A DNA stretch of 47,064 nt, from NCBI RefSeq assembly GCF_009795885.1, contig NZ_WTEV01000020.1, positions 1-47,064 of the forward strand, read 5' to 3'. A program made the translations under genes and the position numbers. Positions 1 through 8,867 of the stretch are shown here, in pieces (positions within the stretch are counted from its first letter, which is position 1; each line of letters begins with the position of its first letter). Under the pieces are notes generated by a model. The model worked only from the letters and a program-made list of their open reading frames with translations, had not been told where the DNA came from and searched no databases. The DNA comes from Gilliamella sp. Pas-s25. GTDB lineage: Bacteria > Pseudomonadota > Gammaproteobacteria > Enterobacterales > Orbaceae.

Positions 1-1
1 A

Positions 2-100
2 AAGGAATTATGCCAGTATGGTATCACTGGCATTTATGTTAATGTGGCTGCCAATGTATTGTTGAGTAATTTATGTACAGCAAAGGTCAACAGCCCCTAA
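2..100 (+). CDS. Possible 3' end of a gene entering from the left edge (partial)
   Basis: One frame is open from the first bases for 32 codons and stops with TAA at 98-100, pointing toward the convergent helicase gene. The residues (…YGITGIYVNVAANVLLSNL…) look protein-like, but I do not recognise a family and the stretch is too short to prove coding. A 7-bp inverted repeat (TGCCAGT at 11-17, ACTGGCA at 26-32) lies inside it. It could equally be non-coding. Confidence 0.25.
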   Translation, partial: KELCQYGITGIYVNVAANVLLSNLCTAKVNSP

Positions 101-125
101 CAGTTAAATTTTTATTTATCGATAA

Positions 126-3100
126 TTATTTCACTGGTAAATACTGCGCCATTATTCGACAATGCCCTACTCCTGACCAAGAAGCATAAGAGCCAATAAC
201 ATAAAAGTTCTGTTTAGCTCTTGATGCCGCAACGTTAATAATATTAGGTGTACCAGCCGCCCATAGACGCGCTCCATTATGTTTATTTTCTGGAGCTCCT
301 AGCACTAATATCACGCTATCTGCTTCCCGCCCTTGAACTGTATGAATAGTTCCAATTCGGTCAATTATCCATTGATTTAAATCAATATTAAGTTTTTCAA
401 AAAGGTCTTTTTCTTTTCTTAAACAGTTTCTTAATTCGTTAGCTACTATCTTAAATGGCGTAATAATAAATAAATCGGGCTCGGTAATGCCTTGATGGGC
501 AATTTTATTTAAAAGCTCAATCACTATTTTTCCTTCATCAGGACACCATTTTGTATCCGCTTGACCATTTAAATCAAACCAACAAGAAGAACCCAATATA
601 TTACCAATCACGCCTGGTTGGTGGTGACCTGCTGCATAAACCATTTGTCCATCATAAGCAATATGATTAGAAATGCTAAACATTGGCTCACAACAGCGTC
701 GATGCACTAATAATGGGATCCCGACATTACGTCCTCCGGTATCATTCCTAAAAGAAGATTGGTAACAAGAAGCTCTATCAGCTAGTGTTTGAACAGAAGC
801 ATCAGGTGCGCTCCAAAGTGTTTTATTTACGTTAAAAAATCGACATATCTCTTCGTTTAAACGTAATGGAATAGAAGTAACGGGCGGAATTTGTAATGGA
901 TCACCAACAACAATGGTTCTTTTGGCACGAGCTATAGCACCCACAGCAGCTTGAGGCAATGCTTGTCCTGCTTCATCAATTAATAGCCAGCCAATTGAAT
1001 CTTGATTTAGATCTCCCATCATACGTTCAAAAGAAGCAAATGTTGTTGATATAACAGGCACGGCAAGAAACAGCGTTGACCATAAATCAGATAAAAATTG
1101 TTTTTTGTCTTGTTCTTTTAGCGCACCAGGCATCATAAAAATACTTAAATTATGTAGGATTTTTTGAGCACTAGCATTTATAAAGGCTTTGTGAAGATCC
1201 ATAGCTAGCATGAACAGCCGTTCTCGTTTTTTATGTAATTCATTTGGTAACCAAGGGGAATTTAGATTGTAAAGCTGATGATCAGCAAAAAAAGTTTTAT
1301 CCTCAATAAGACGATTACCGAGTTTAGTGCGATAAGAATCAATATATTGGTTTAATCGCGCTAGCTCATTTTGCTGTTTAATTTGGGATTGTTGTATATT
1401 CGATTGTTTTTGTTCTAATTTTTGTTTTTCAGATAAAAGTTGTTCTACAACTGCTTGCGCATTAAGAAAAAGTTTTTTTCTAGAGTATAATGATTGTTGT
1501 AATTCTTTATGTTTATGTGACCATTGTATCCAAGCCTGAGTACGAAATAAACGAGCAAACAATCCCGGCTTTTTTTTCTTACTTAGGTTTTCAATATATT
1601 TAGATTTCTCATACAATGCTTCATATGACTGATATTCCGCTTGTTGCTGCGCTAATTGTAAATCTAGTTCTTGTTTCTTTTGTTGATAATTTTGTTGAAC
1701 AGTATATTGTTCAGTAACTTTCTGACTAATTTTTTGCTTATTTAAACAAGCTTGTCGTAGTTGTTCTAATGTCTTTAATGCAGCTTCAATTTCTGATTTA
1801 AGTGTCAAGAATTCATTTTTTTTTGCTTGCCATAAGCTTACAGCTTGTTGAAGTGTTGTCGTTGGTCGCTCTATTGAGACAATTTCTGGTATTTTACGCG
1901 CAATAACGTTACCTTGCTCATCTGTAATCTCTTTTGTAACATCATCACCTTTAGCAGCTTTTAAATAAATGCGAAAACCATACTCTTCATTCCACCAAAA
2001 CGTTTTTTGAAAAATTGCCCGATTTTTGCTATTGCCAAGCACAGCAGCCATCATGCCCCAAGTTTCATTCAATGGTAAATTTGAATTATCGGTTTGCTTA
2101 TTATCATCAATCGATAAATTATAAACATGATTACTTATTGCACTAAAATAGTTAAATTCATCAACCGAATAACCAATAGCTTTACTTGCTGGTAACTCTT
2201 TACTGATGTTTTCGACCGCTTTATTATTACTTGAAGCCACAACTATTTCATGCCCTTTTAAGCAAGCATCTAGTTGATAAAGCTGATAAAATCCTTTTCC
2301 TGCGGGAATTTTACCCCCAACAGGTATAAAAGCTTTCTCGGGTTCATCAAAGGCACACATTGCCAGAGCACGATCAACAACAGCCGAAGCCACAATGTCC
2401 CTTAGCAATGTTGTTTTACCCGTTCCAGGAGGGCCATTTACAGCAATAATGCCACCATTATCCCTCAATTCCATTCTCGTTAAATTGACAGCCGCTTGTT
2501 GCAAAGTAACCAACGGATGTCCACCTGGCGAAGGCCAACGGGATAAACTTATATTCTTTGGAGCCAAAACTTGTTCTAAAAGCACGTGATTAGTCAATAA
2601 ATCATTCACATTTTTTATTTCTGTTATACCCAAATAGGCTTTAATTCCTTTATTAGCTGTTTTGTTTTCTACTTGTTGAGTGATTTTAAGTAGATCATTA
2701 AAATAGAATGAATTTAATAGTGGTAGTTCTGGAGGCGTTTTCGCTTTGAAATGGTGGTACGTACGAATAATATACTCAGGTGGGTGAACAAGATGATCGG
2801 GTAGTTCAAACTGATTAACTAACCAATAAAAAGCATTAATTATCATTGTTTCATTTAATGGTATCAGTTGACCTTGCTCATTGGTTTTACGTAATAATTT
2901 TTGAAGATGCGCCAGAATGGTGCGTTCAATGTTTACCCATTGATTAAGTCCATTTAATTGTTTATTTAATGTTAAAGGTAAAGCCCAAGCAAAACTAGAA
3001 ATTGCAATACCGTTTTCTTCTAGTAAAACACCATTATTATCGACCAGTAATGAACCGATAACAGCGTGTTCTGTAGTTCTTTGGTTTAGTTCCTCATCTC

Positions 3101-3845
3101 GACCAAATACTTTAATAAGATCTTTGATTGCTTCTGACATAGAAATTGAACCTAAGCACACCTGATAATAGACCTTATAATTAGGTCTGCTTTTTTGCTG
3201 CTGTAACCACGGCAAACCCGTATGAGTTGTATTGATAATATTACTACGATCACCATTAGCTAAATCTTCTGGTTTTTTGTAAGTTTGAGGCGCCAAAGCT
3301 TCTAACGCACTCCAACTTGAGAGAATCGATAATGGATCGTTGTTTCTATCTATTCTAAGACTATTCACTTGTTCGTTTATTCTTTTTATTTCTGGTAATT
3401 GAGAGTAAGTCTGAACTTTATGCATACACTCCGCTGTGTGGCTAGATTGCTCGACCGTTTGAGTCGCATGTTGATAGTCAAGATGACGATTTACATCCAC
3501 GTCTTTTAAAATAATCTTATTGTCGTTTACTTTTTCTACCTGTACACAACACTGAAATTGTGAATCTTTTTCTATTGCTTGTTTGTTGTTTATTATCTTT
3601 TCACTAAAATGTTGACTATCAGAATTCTGATTGTTCACTTTTTCTTTTAACGATACAATATTTTTATTTTTTGACAGATAACTACTAGTTTTTTCTAATA
3701 AAATCATAGCTTTCTTGGTTGAACGGCATTCTAATTCCATCACAATCAGATTTAAGATTTCAAGATTATTATTATTTTCTTCGGCAAGATTTTGTAATTG
3801 TTCAATGTTATATCTAAAATAGGGTCTGTTATTTTGACGTATCAT
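126..3845 (-). CDS. Large SF1 (UPF1/DNA2-like) helicase/ATPase, 1239 aa
   Basis: Predicted superfamily 1 nucleic-acid helicase or translocase. Walker A GPPGTGKTTL lies near residue 471. Walker B DEAGQALPQA lies near 955, followed by the Q-rich VVGDPLQIPPV motif. Near the C-terminus are HTVQGREAD (motif V) and NVAASRAKQNFYVIG (motif VI). Between the two Walker motifs is a long Lys/Gln/Glu-rich insertion, about residues 690-880, with coiled-coil character. The first ~430 residues have no domain I recognise. The start is ATG at 3845 with an AAGGAT-like site upstream. It stands alone, divergent from csdE. Some proteins of this architecture act in phage defence or RNA/DNA processing, but nothing here shows the substrate. 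Family assignment is firm; cellular role is unknown. Confidence 0.85.
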   Translation of the reverse strand: MIRQNNRPYFRYNIEQLQNLAEENNNNLEILNLIVMELECRSTKKAMILLEKTSSYLSKNKNIVSLKEKVNNQNSDSQHFSEKIINNKQAIEKDSQFQCCVQVEKVNDNKIILKDVDVNRHLDYQHATQTVEQSSHTAECMHKVQTYSQLPEIKRINEQVNSLRIDRNNDPLSILSSWSALEALAPQTYKKPEDLANGDRSNIINTTHTGLPWLQQQKSRPNYKVYYQVCLGSISMSEAIKDLIKVFGRDEELNQRTTEHAVIGSLLVDNNGVLLEENGIAISSFAWALPLTLNKQLNGLNQWVNIERTILAHLQKLLRKTNEQGQLIPLNETMIINAFYWLVNQFELPDHLVHPPEYIIRTYHHFKAKTPPELPLLNSFYFNDLLKITQQVENKTANKGIKAYLGITEIKNVNDLLTNHVLLEQVLAPKNISLSRWPSPGGHPLVTLQQAAVNLTRMELRDNGGIIAVNGPPGTGKTTLLRDIVASAVVDRALAMCAFDEPEKAFIPVGGKIPAGKGFYQLYQLDACLKGHEIVVASSNNKAVENISKELPASKAIGYSVDEFNYFSAISNHVYNLSIDDNKQTDNSNLPLNETWGMMAAVLGNSKNRAIFQKTFWWNEEYGFRIYLKAAKGDDVTKEITDEQGNVIARKIPEIVSIERPTTTLQQAVSLWQAKKNEFLTLKSEIEAALKTLEQLRQACLNKQKISQKVTEQYTVQQNYQQKKQELDLQLAQQQAEYQSYEALYEKSKYIENLSKKKKPGLFARLFRTQAWIQWSHKHKELQQSLYSRKKLFLNAQAVVEQLLSEKQKLEQKQSNIQQSQIKQQNELARLNQYIDSYRTKLGNRLIEDKTFFADHQLYNLNSPWLPNELHKKRERLFMLAMDLHKAFINASAQKILHNLSIFMMPGALKEQDKKQFLSDLWSTLFLAVPVISTTFASFERMMGDLNQDSIGWLLIDEAGQALPQAAVGAIARAKRTIVVGDPLQIPPVTSIPLRLNEEICRFFNVNKTLWSAPDASVQTLADRASCYQSSFRNDTGGRNVGIPLLVHRRCCEPMFSISNHIAYDGQMVYAAGHHQPGVIGNILGSSCWFDLNGQADTKWCPDEGKIVIELLNKIAHQGITEPDLFIITPFKIVANELRNCLRKEKDLFEKLNIDLNQWIIDRIGTIHTVQGREADSVILVLGAPENKHNGARLWAAGTPNIINVAASRAKQNFYVIGSYASWSGVGHCRIMAQYLPVK

Positions 3846-4090
3846 AATACTATTTAATCCTTATTTTTGCGTCAACAAAGGTACAACTAAGCTAGCACTT
3901 TATGGCATATAACCTAAATATGCTTTTATTTTCAGCATACCACATCATAAATTGTTTATTTAGGTAATACAATTTTTTCATATTGTTGTTATCAATACTG
4001 TACGTTGATCCATTTTTGAACGACTTAGTTTACCACCTAACTTTATCCTGTTAAATTAAAACTACCGAAAAATAGTTTTATATATCAAAT

Positions 4091-4118
4091 GATAGACTTC
4101 TGAAAGTTTTTTACAAAA
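4091..4118 (+). repeat. Dispersed intergenic element, copy 1 (upstream of csdE)
   Basis: This stretch, core CTGAAAGTTTTTTACAAA, matches copies at 14091-14120 and 37831-37854. In inverted orientation it also matches the start of each 181-bp unit at 38021. It lies in the 299-bp gap between the helicase and csdE, about 27 bp before the csdE start, and includes a TTTACA hexamer that could serve as a -35 box. No convincing -10 follows at normal spacing. The rest of the gap shows nothing else I can name. Confidence 0.6.
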
Positions 4119-4144
4119 TAGTCAACCATAAATAGGTCAATATT

Positions 4145-4540
4145 ATGCTATCACTGCAAAATTTAACCGAGTTATTTGCAAAGCAACATACTTGGCAAGA
4201 TCGTTATCGACAGTTAATAATGTTAGCAAAGCAATTACCTGATTTTCCTGAACAGCAAAAAATAGCGCAAAATCAAGTGAATGGTTGCGAAAACCAAGTT
4301 TGGCTAACTTATCAAAAACAAGCAGATAATACCTATATTTTTAGTGGCGATAGTGAAGGTCGAATAGTGAAAGGGTTATTAGCAATTTTAATTATGATTG
4401 CCAATAATAAAACTGCGCAAGAAATTACGGCTATCGATTTTTCATCACTATTAAGTCAGTTAAAAATTTCTGATGAGCTAAGCCAATCACGGTTGCAAGG
4501 GCTTGCCAAATTAATTGAACGCATAAAATCGGTTGCATAA
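4145..4540 (+). CDS. csdE: Cysteine desulfuration protein CsdE (SufE family)
   Basis: A small sulfur acceptor that stimulates the cysteine desulfurase CsdA by taking persulfide sulfur onto a conserved cysteine. Length 131 aa, slightly shorter than the ~147 aa of E. coli CsdE. The active-site loop is NGCENQVWL with Cys48, and the family block GDSEGRIVKGLLAIL follows. The GCENxVWL pattern favours CsdE over SufE, whose loop differs. The partner csdA and the usual neighbour tcdA are not in the window. It converges with dolP across a hairpin. Confidence 0.9.
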   Translation: MLSLQNLTELFAKQHTWQDRYRQLIMLAKQLPDFPEQQKIAQNQVNGCENQVWLTYQKQADNTYIFSGDSEGRIVKGLLAILIMIANNKTAQEITAIDFSSLLSQLKISDELSQSRLQGLAKLIERIKSVA

Positions 4541-4572
4541 AAAAGGGGCTAATACACCGCCCCTACCTTTTA
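4541..4572. terminator. Hairpin between convergent csdE and dolP
   Basis: GGGGC at 4545-4549 pairs with GCCCC at 4559-4563. An A-tract precedes the stem and CCTTTTAT follows it, so the structure could end transcription in both directions. The stem is short (5 bp) and the U-tract interrupted, so this is a moderate call. Confidence 0.5.
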
Positions 4573-4582
4573 TAGCTACTGT

Positions 4583-5161
4583 CTATTTTTCAGTATAAGT
4601 AAATAGTGTGATAACTTTTTTTACACCACTGACTTTACTTGCAACCTCAGCTGCTGCTTTACCTTCTTCTGGTGTAACAATACCGATTAAAAATACTTCG
4701 TTATTTTCAGTAACAACTTTAATGTTGCGTGCTTTTGTTTGCGCATTTAAAATTAATTGCGATTTAACTTGAGTCGTTATCCAAGCATCATTGGTAATTG
4801 TACCTGCGCCAACGGGTTCACCAATACGAATTTGGTTATAGACTTTTTTTACCCCTTCAACTTGATAAGCAAGCTTTTCTGCTTGTTCAACTTGATCACT
4901 ATTTGCTTGTCCAACTAAAAGGATATTACCACCATAAGCACTCGAAACAATACGTGAGCCAATAAACAAAGGTCCATGGTCTTTAATTTTTATACCCATG
5001 CGTGAACTGAGCGTTGTGTCATCAACTTGAGTACCAGTGGTACGAGGATCTGTGGCAACTTTTGCTGTTGCTCCTGCACCAACACCAATAACTGCAGCAA
5101 CACAACCTTGTAATGTTAATGTACAAAATATTAACATTATCATTAAGGTAATTTTTTTCAT
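4583..5161 (-). CDS. dolP: Outer-membrane BON-domain lipoprotein DolP (YraP)
   Basis: A periplasm-facing outer-membrane lipoprotein with two BON domains. In E. coli it supports envelope integrity and division-site amidase activity. The signal peptide has a hydrophobic core ending in lipobox LQGC, with the lipidated Cys near residue 20. BON repeats span roughly residues 50-115 and 120-190. I chose ATG at 5161 (192 aa). A GTG two codons upstream overlaps the AGGAG ribosome-binding site at 5167-5171 and is unlikely to be used. The usual neighbour diaA is absent. Confidence 0.88.
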   Translation of the reverse strand: MKKITLMIMLIFCTLTLQGCVAAVIGVGAGATAKVATDPRTTGTQVDDTTLSSRMGIKIKDHGPLFIGSRIVSSAYGGNILLVGQANSDQVEQAEKLAYQVEGVKKVYNQIRIGEPVGAGTITNDAWITTQVKSQLILNAQTKARNIKVVTENNEVFLIGIVTPEEGKAAAEVASKVSGVKKVITLFTYTEK

Positions 5162-5400
5162 TATCACTCCTTATGACTTATTACTTAGTAATAATCAAAT
5201 TCCAATAAATTTGTCATTATTATGCCTTGTAGATATTGATTTGCAAAATGATTTTATGATTTATGCAGGCTTATAGCGGTATTTATATTTCATTATAACT
5301 TCGTCACACCATAAATTCCCGCCTTGAATTTCAATTTTTATTTTAGTGTAAAATCTGCTATCTTTTGATAAAAAATAAATCAGGTGATTGGAATAAAAAT

Positions 5401-6099
5401 ATGAATCAAGATGTTATTGATTGGTTATATGGCTTGTCTGCACCAATGGTTGCTTTAAATAAAAGATATGGTGCAAGTTATACTTCGCCATTTTTTTTCC
5501 CCGACAGAACTTTTGTTGATATGGAAGATGATTGGGGAATAGGTTCTCGCCAAACATTACTAAACCGTGTGTTTGATATGGTTGATGATGGGCATGCACC
5601 TTTATTATCTAGATATTATTCAATCTATTCTCGATTTTCTGAATCTGAATGGCGTGATTATTGCCAAGCACAAGATGATTATCAAAAAATATTACTAGAG
5701 TTTGTTGAACAAACTTTTTGCGTATGTGGCTATGGTGGCATTCGTAGTTGGGATTATGCACGTATGGGATATGTGCTACGCAATGGCACGACCAATAAAT
5801 ATATTACCGAAGAAGAAGCGCTATGGATTTTTTCAAGAATTGCTGCTCGTTCTCAATATTTTTATGAATCTTGGCATAACTACTTTGCGAGTTGGTCGGT
5901 TGGTTTTCAATTTTGGGAATCACTTAACAATAAAGAAGATCTTGAAGTATTACGCTGTGAATTAACCCGAGCATCACAAACAAATACCATGAAGATATTA
6001 ATTAGCGACAAGGATTCTCCTTGCAATCGCCTGCCTTGGTATATTGAGATTGATGAACTAGAAAAGCCTGAATCACTAACGGAGTATGATTGGTCATGA
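5401..6099 (+). CDS. DUF1266-family protein (YbeU/YbeR-like)
   Basis: A 232-aa soluble protein with no signal peptide, rich in Trp, Tyr and acidic residues. It resembles the DUF1266 proteins that sit beside hscC and its J-proteins in E. coli (YbeU, YbeR); biochemical function is unknown. The family feel comes from the W-rich C-terminal helices (residues ~145-185) and from context. The frame is open back to a TTG at 5365. I prefer ATG at 5401, which begins MNQDVIDWLYGLSAP and has GGA 8 bases upstream. Its stop overlaps the start of the next gene (ATGA), so the two are probably translationally coupled. Confidence 0.7.
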   Translation: MNQDVIDWLYGLSAPMVALNKRYGASYTSPFFFPDRTFVDMEDDWGIGSRQTLLNRVFDMVDDGHAPLLSRYYSIYSRFSESEWRDYCQAQDDYQKILLEFVEQTFCVCGYGGIRSWDYARMGYVLRNGTTNKYITEEEALWIFSRIAARSQYFYESWHNYFASWSVGFQFWESLNNKEDLEVLRCELTRASQTNTMKILISDKDSPCNRLPWYIEIDELEKPESLTEYDWS

Positions 6100-8801
6100 G
6101 TACAAATTTTTGGCAATTACTGGGCATCGAAAAAACAACAGATACAACGGTTATTCGTCAAGCCTATCGTGCAAAATTACCCTCATATCATCCTGAAACG
6201 GATCCTGACGGGTTTAAAGCATTGCGCGAAGCTTACGAATCGGCAATGAATTATGCAAATTCGCCCAAAACAGCCGTTGACGAAACTGCGCAGAAATCAG
6301 AAGAAAAAGAAGCGCCACCATTAACAGAAGAGCAAATTAAAGCGAATGAAATTTGCGATGCTTATCAAGCCCTATTAGAAGATCCACTGCGTTGCTATAA
6401 CATTGATGAATGGCAAAAATTTATCGGCTCATTCTATGACTATCCCATGACAGTTATTGATTCGGTAAAATGGCGACTATTAGAGTTAAGTTACGAAACA
6501 ACAAATATATCTGAATCATGTGTCAAAATTTTAGCCGATAATTTGCGCTGGCGTCAGCAATTGATGACACAATTTACTGATGAATTTGAAAAATATGATA
6601 ATTATTTAAATCACATTGATCGTGGCGATGTCTTTGATTACACATGCTTACCGACAACAAATAAAATACTGCAAAATACAACTATCGATTATATCTATTA
6701 TACCAAATGGTTATTTTGGGAGCGTAGATCAGAAGATGTTTATGCATTTTTATCTCAAGATACCGTTATTTACCTTCCTAATGATAAAAAATTTATGCTC
6801 GAGTTTTCTCATTGGTATAGTACTGCAAGCCTAAAAAATCAATCTATTTTGGATTATGCTTTAAAATGTATTGCCGAAGGCGATGAAGACGAAAATATTA
6901 TTATCGAGTGGAAATATATTGCCGCTATCCAATATACTTTGCTCGAATATAAACAAAATGCCTTACAGGCTTGGTTAGAATTGTATTATTCAGGCCATTA
7001 TCAACAAAAAGCAGAAAGCTGGATAGCAGGTTGGTGTGTTTATTTTGAAAAAAATTACTTCCCATTATTAGTTATGGCGTTGAATAATAGTTATTGTGTC
7101 GCTGTCGATAAAACGGAAAATTATTTGCATACTATTCCACAAATAACGGTAACCACAACAGCACGATTAGCAGGATTAGAAGATATTGATGAATATCCAA
7201 AAGAAATTGTCGACTTTGTTAATTGGGCTTTAAATACAAACTGGAATTATAAACAAGTCTTATCAATATTGTTACGTGATGATGGTAATAATCGATTATA
7301 TCGTTTATATCGACATGCCATTATGTTGCGCCATGGTAACGAAAGATTATTACAAGAAATTTTAGATGAGCAAAGTGATGATCCATTTGAACAATTTATT
7401 TTGCAACATTTACAACGCCAAGCACGACAACATCTTGCATGGCTTACAGAACTTCCACCCGTGCAAGAATTTAAAACATGGTTATTTGATAATAATGAAA
7501 ATGCCCAACTTCCACCCCAATTTGATCCCGATGAGAATGGCAAGCTAGCTTTATATGCCAGTTTATGGCTAGATAGATTCAACGATATTCCTGATATTGC
7601 TAAATCACATTTATATCAAAGTTTTTCTTATTCAAATATGAAAATGTTTGATTGGGTTACGTATTTAAAATGTAATGATTATTATCAACTACCAAAATCT
7701 CCAGATCTTTCGGTTATTGCTAATAATAAAGAAGCTTATTGGCAATGGTATCGTTGTTATTTATTAGTCATCGCAATTTATTGTGAACCAACAGAAACTG
7801 CAAAATTTCTTCGACAAGAAAATAATACTTTTATTATTGATGAAAATAACCCATTTAAACCATTAATAGAGATATTTAAGCATGGTAACTGGCAAAATGA
7901 AACCGAGCTGTATAACCTAATTAATAATGATAGTGTGTTAAATAATAATGTTTTAATTAATTATCCAAATTCGATTGAATGGTTTATTTATGAGCCTCAC
8001 CTTATTGATTTTGACGATATTGAGCAAAAAATGGAGCACACATGGACACAAAAACTGGCGAATAGAAATCCAATTTATTTAATGCTGTTATACATAATTG
8101 TATTAAATAAACCTGAGCAAAAAAACAAATTAGATACAATTTTACAAGATATTACTGGTGATAATAAAGAGTTAATAAAAATAGCCAAAAATTTGCAAGA
8201 TAAGTGGATTACACCATCTTCTGATAGCAAAAAAAAATACAATTATACCAAACAAGTTGATACAATAAAGACACTTGCTGAACGTTGTTTGTCTAACTAT
8301 TACGGTATATGTGATAACAATGAACTTGAAATGTTAGACGAGTTAAAAAACAGCTGTGACAATGATTTAGTCTTACGGCTTTGTGCGGCATTGCTTATGG
8401 CAAAAAATCGTGAAAATCAACAAAAACTGGAATCACAGCCATTACCTAAAAATAAATGGTGGCAGTTTTGGCGTTGGAAAGGACGAACTAATATAAAAGG
8501 TTTTATTATACAATTATGTTGTAGCTTCATTGTGTTAGGATTGATGACCGTGCTTAACAACAATTTTGAATTGAATAGTCCTACTTTCTCTATGATTTGT
8601 TATTCTATTGCTGTAGCCAATACGGTTTTTGCATTAAAACGACGTTTTAATGATATCGATAGAGGTGAACCGCTCATCGGTTTTGTGGCCGAAATATTGG
8701 TTTTTTCCTTATTTTTTGCGCCATTTTGGGTTTCTGGCATCAAACACACTAACCGTTTTGGACCACCAGTAGAAAAAACAGCCAAAGAAAAGGAAAAGTG
8801 A
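6096..8801 (+). CDS. Membrane-anchored J-domain protein of the HscC system (DjlB/DjlC-like), long form
   Basis: Predicted co-chaperone for HscC. The first ~55 residues form a divergent J-domain (FWQLLGIEKTTDTTVIRQAY...). Its loop reads HPETDPDGF, so the normally invariant HPD is HPE. A long, Trp/Tyr-rich, probably helical middle follows, with no recognisable domain. The C-terminus (about 800-885) holds hydrophobic segments around FIIQLCCSFIVLGLMTVL and LVFSLFFAPFWVSG, which suggest inner-membrane anchoring. At 901 aa it is nearly twice the length I recall for E. coli DjlB/DjlC (~480 aa). Start ATG 6096 overlaps the stop of the DUF1266 gene; an in-frame TTG at 6090 is the alternative. It converges with hscC. 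Confidence 0.75.
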   Translation: MSTNFWQLLGIEKTTDTTVIRQAYRAKLPSYHPETDPDGFKALREAYESAMNYANSPKTAVDETAQKSEEKEAPPLTEEQIKANEICDAYQALLEDPLRCYNIDEWQKFIGSFYDYPMTVIDSVKWRLLELSYETTNISESCVKILADNLRWRQQLMTQFTDEFEKYDNYLNHIDRGDVFDYTCLPTTNKILQNTTIDYIYYTKWLFWERRSEDVYAFLSQDTVIYLPNDKKFMLEFSHWYSTASLKNQSILDYALKCIAEGDEDENIIIEWKYIAAIQYTLLEYKQNALQAWLELYYSGHYQQKAESWIAGWCVYFEKNYFPLLVMALNNSYCVAVDKTENYLHTIPQITVTTTARLAGLEDIDEYPKEIVDFVNWALNTNWNYKQVLSILLRDDGNNRLYRLYRHAIMLRHGNERLLQEILDEQSDDPFEQFILQHLQRQARQHLAWLTELPPVQEFKTWLFDNNENAQLPPQFDPDENGKLALYASLWLDRFNDIPDIAKSHLYQSFSYSNMKMFDWVTYLKCNDYYQLPKSPDLSVIANNKEAYWQWYRCYLLVIAIYCEPTETAKFLRQENNTFIIDENNPFKPLIEIFKHGNWQNETELYNLINNDSVLNNNVLINYPNSIEWFIYEPHLIDFDDIEQKMEHTWTQKLANRNPIYLMLLYIIVLNKPEQKNKLDTILQDITGDNKELIKIAKNLQDKWITPSSDSKKKYNYTKQVDTIKTLAERCLSNYYGICDNNELEMLDELKNSCDNDLVLRLCAALLMAKNRENQQKLESQPLPKNKWWQFWRWKGRTNIKGFIIQLCCSFIVLGLMTVLNNNFELNSPTFSMICYSIAVANTVFALKRRFNDIDRGEPLIGFVAEILVFSLFFAPFWVSGIKHTNRFGPPVEKTAKEKEK

Positions 8802-8809
8802 ACAAAATA

Positions 8810-8847
8810 AAGTCCTCTTTTTTATCTCTAAAAAAGAGGACTTTTTA
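8810..8847. terminator. Strong bidirectional terminator between the J-protein gene and hscC
   Basis: A perfect 14-bp stem, 8810-8823 with 8830-8843 (core AAGTCCTCTTTTTT), has a 6-nt loop. T-rich sequence follows on the plus strand and, because the stem itself is T/A rich at its ends, also on the minus strand. It sits exactly between two convergent genes. Confidence 0.88.
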
Positions 8848-8867
8848 TATTTTTAAAATTTTATTGG

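Noticed and set aside
11..32. Inverted repeat at the left edge as a terminator
   Set aside because: It has a 7-bp stem with an 8-base loop and no T-run, and it may lie in the end of a coding region.
2395..2589. Plus-strand frame opposite the helicase Walker A region
   Set aside because: It is a shadow of the helicase gene and has no ribosome site or recognisable product.
7247..7582. Minus-strand 111-codon frame within the J-protein gene
   Set aside because: Cys/Ser-rich composition typical of an antisense shadow; the opposite strand is clearly coding.
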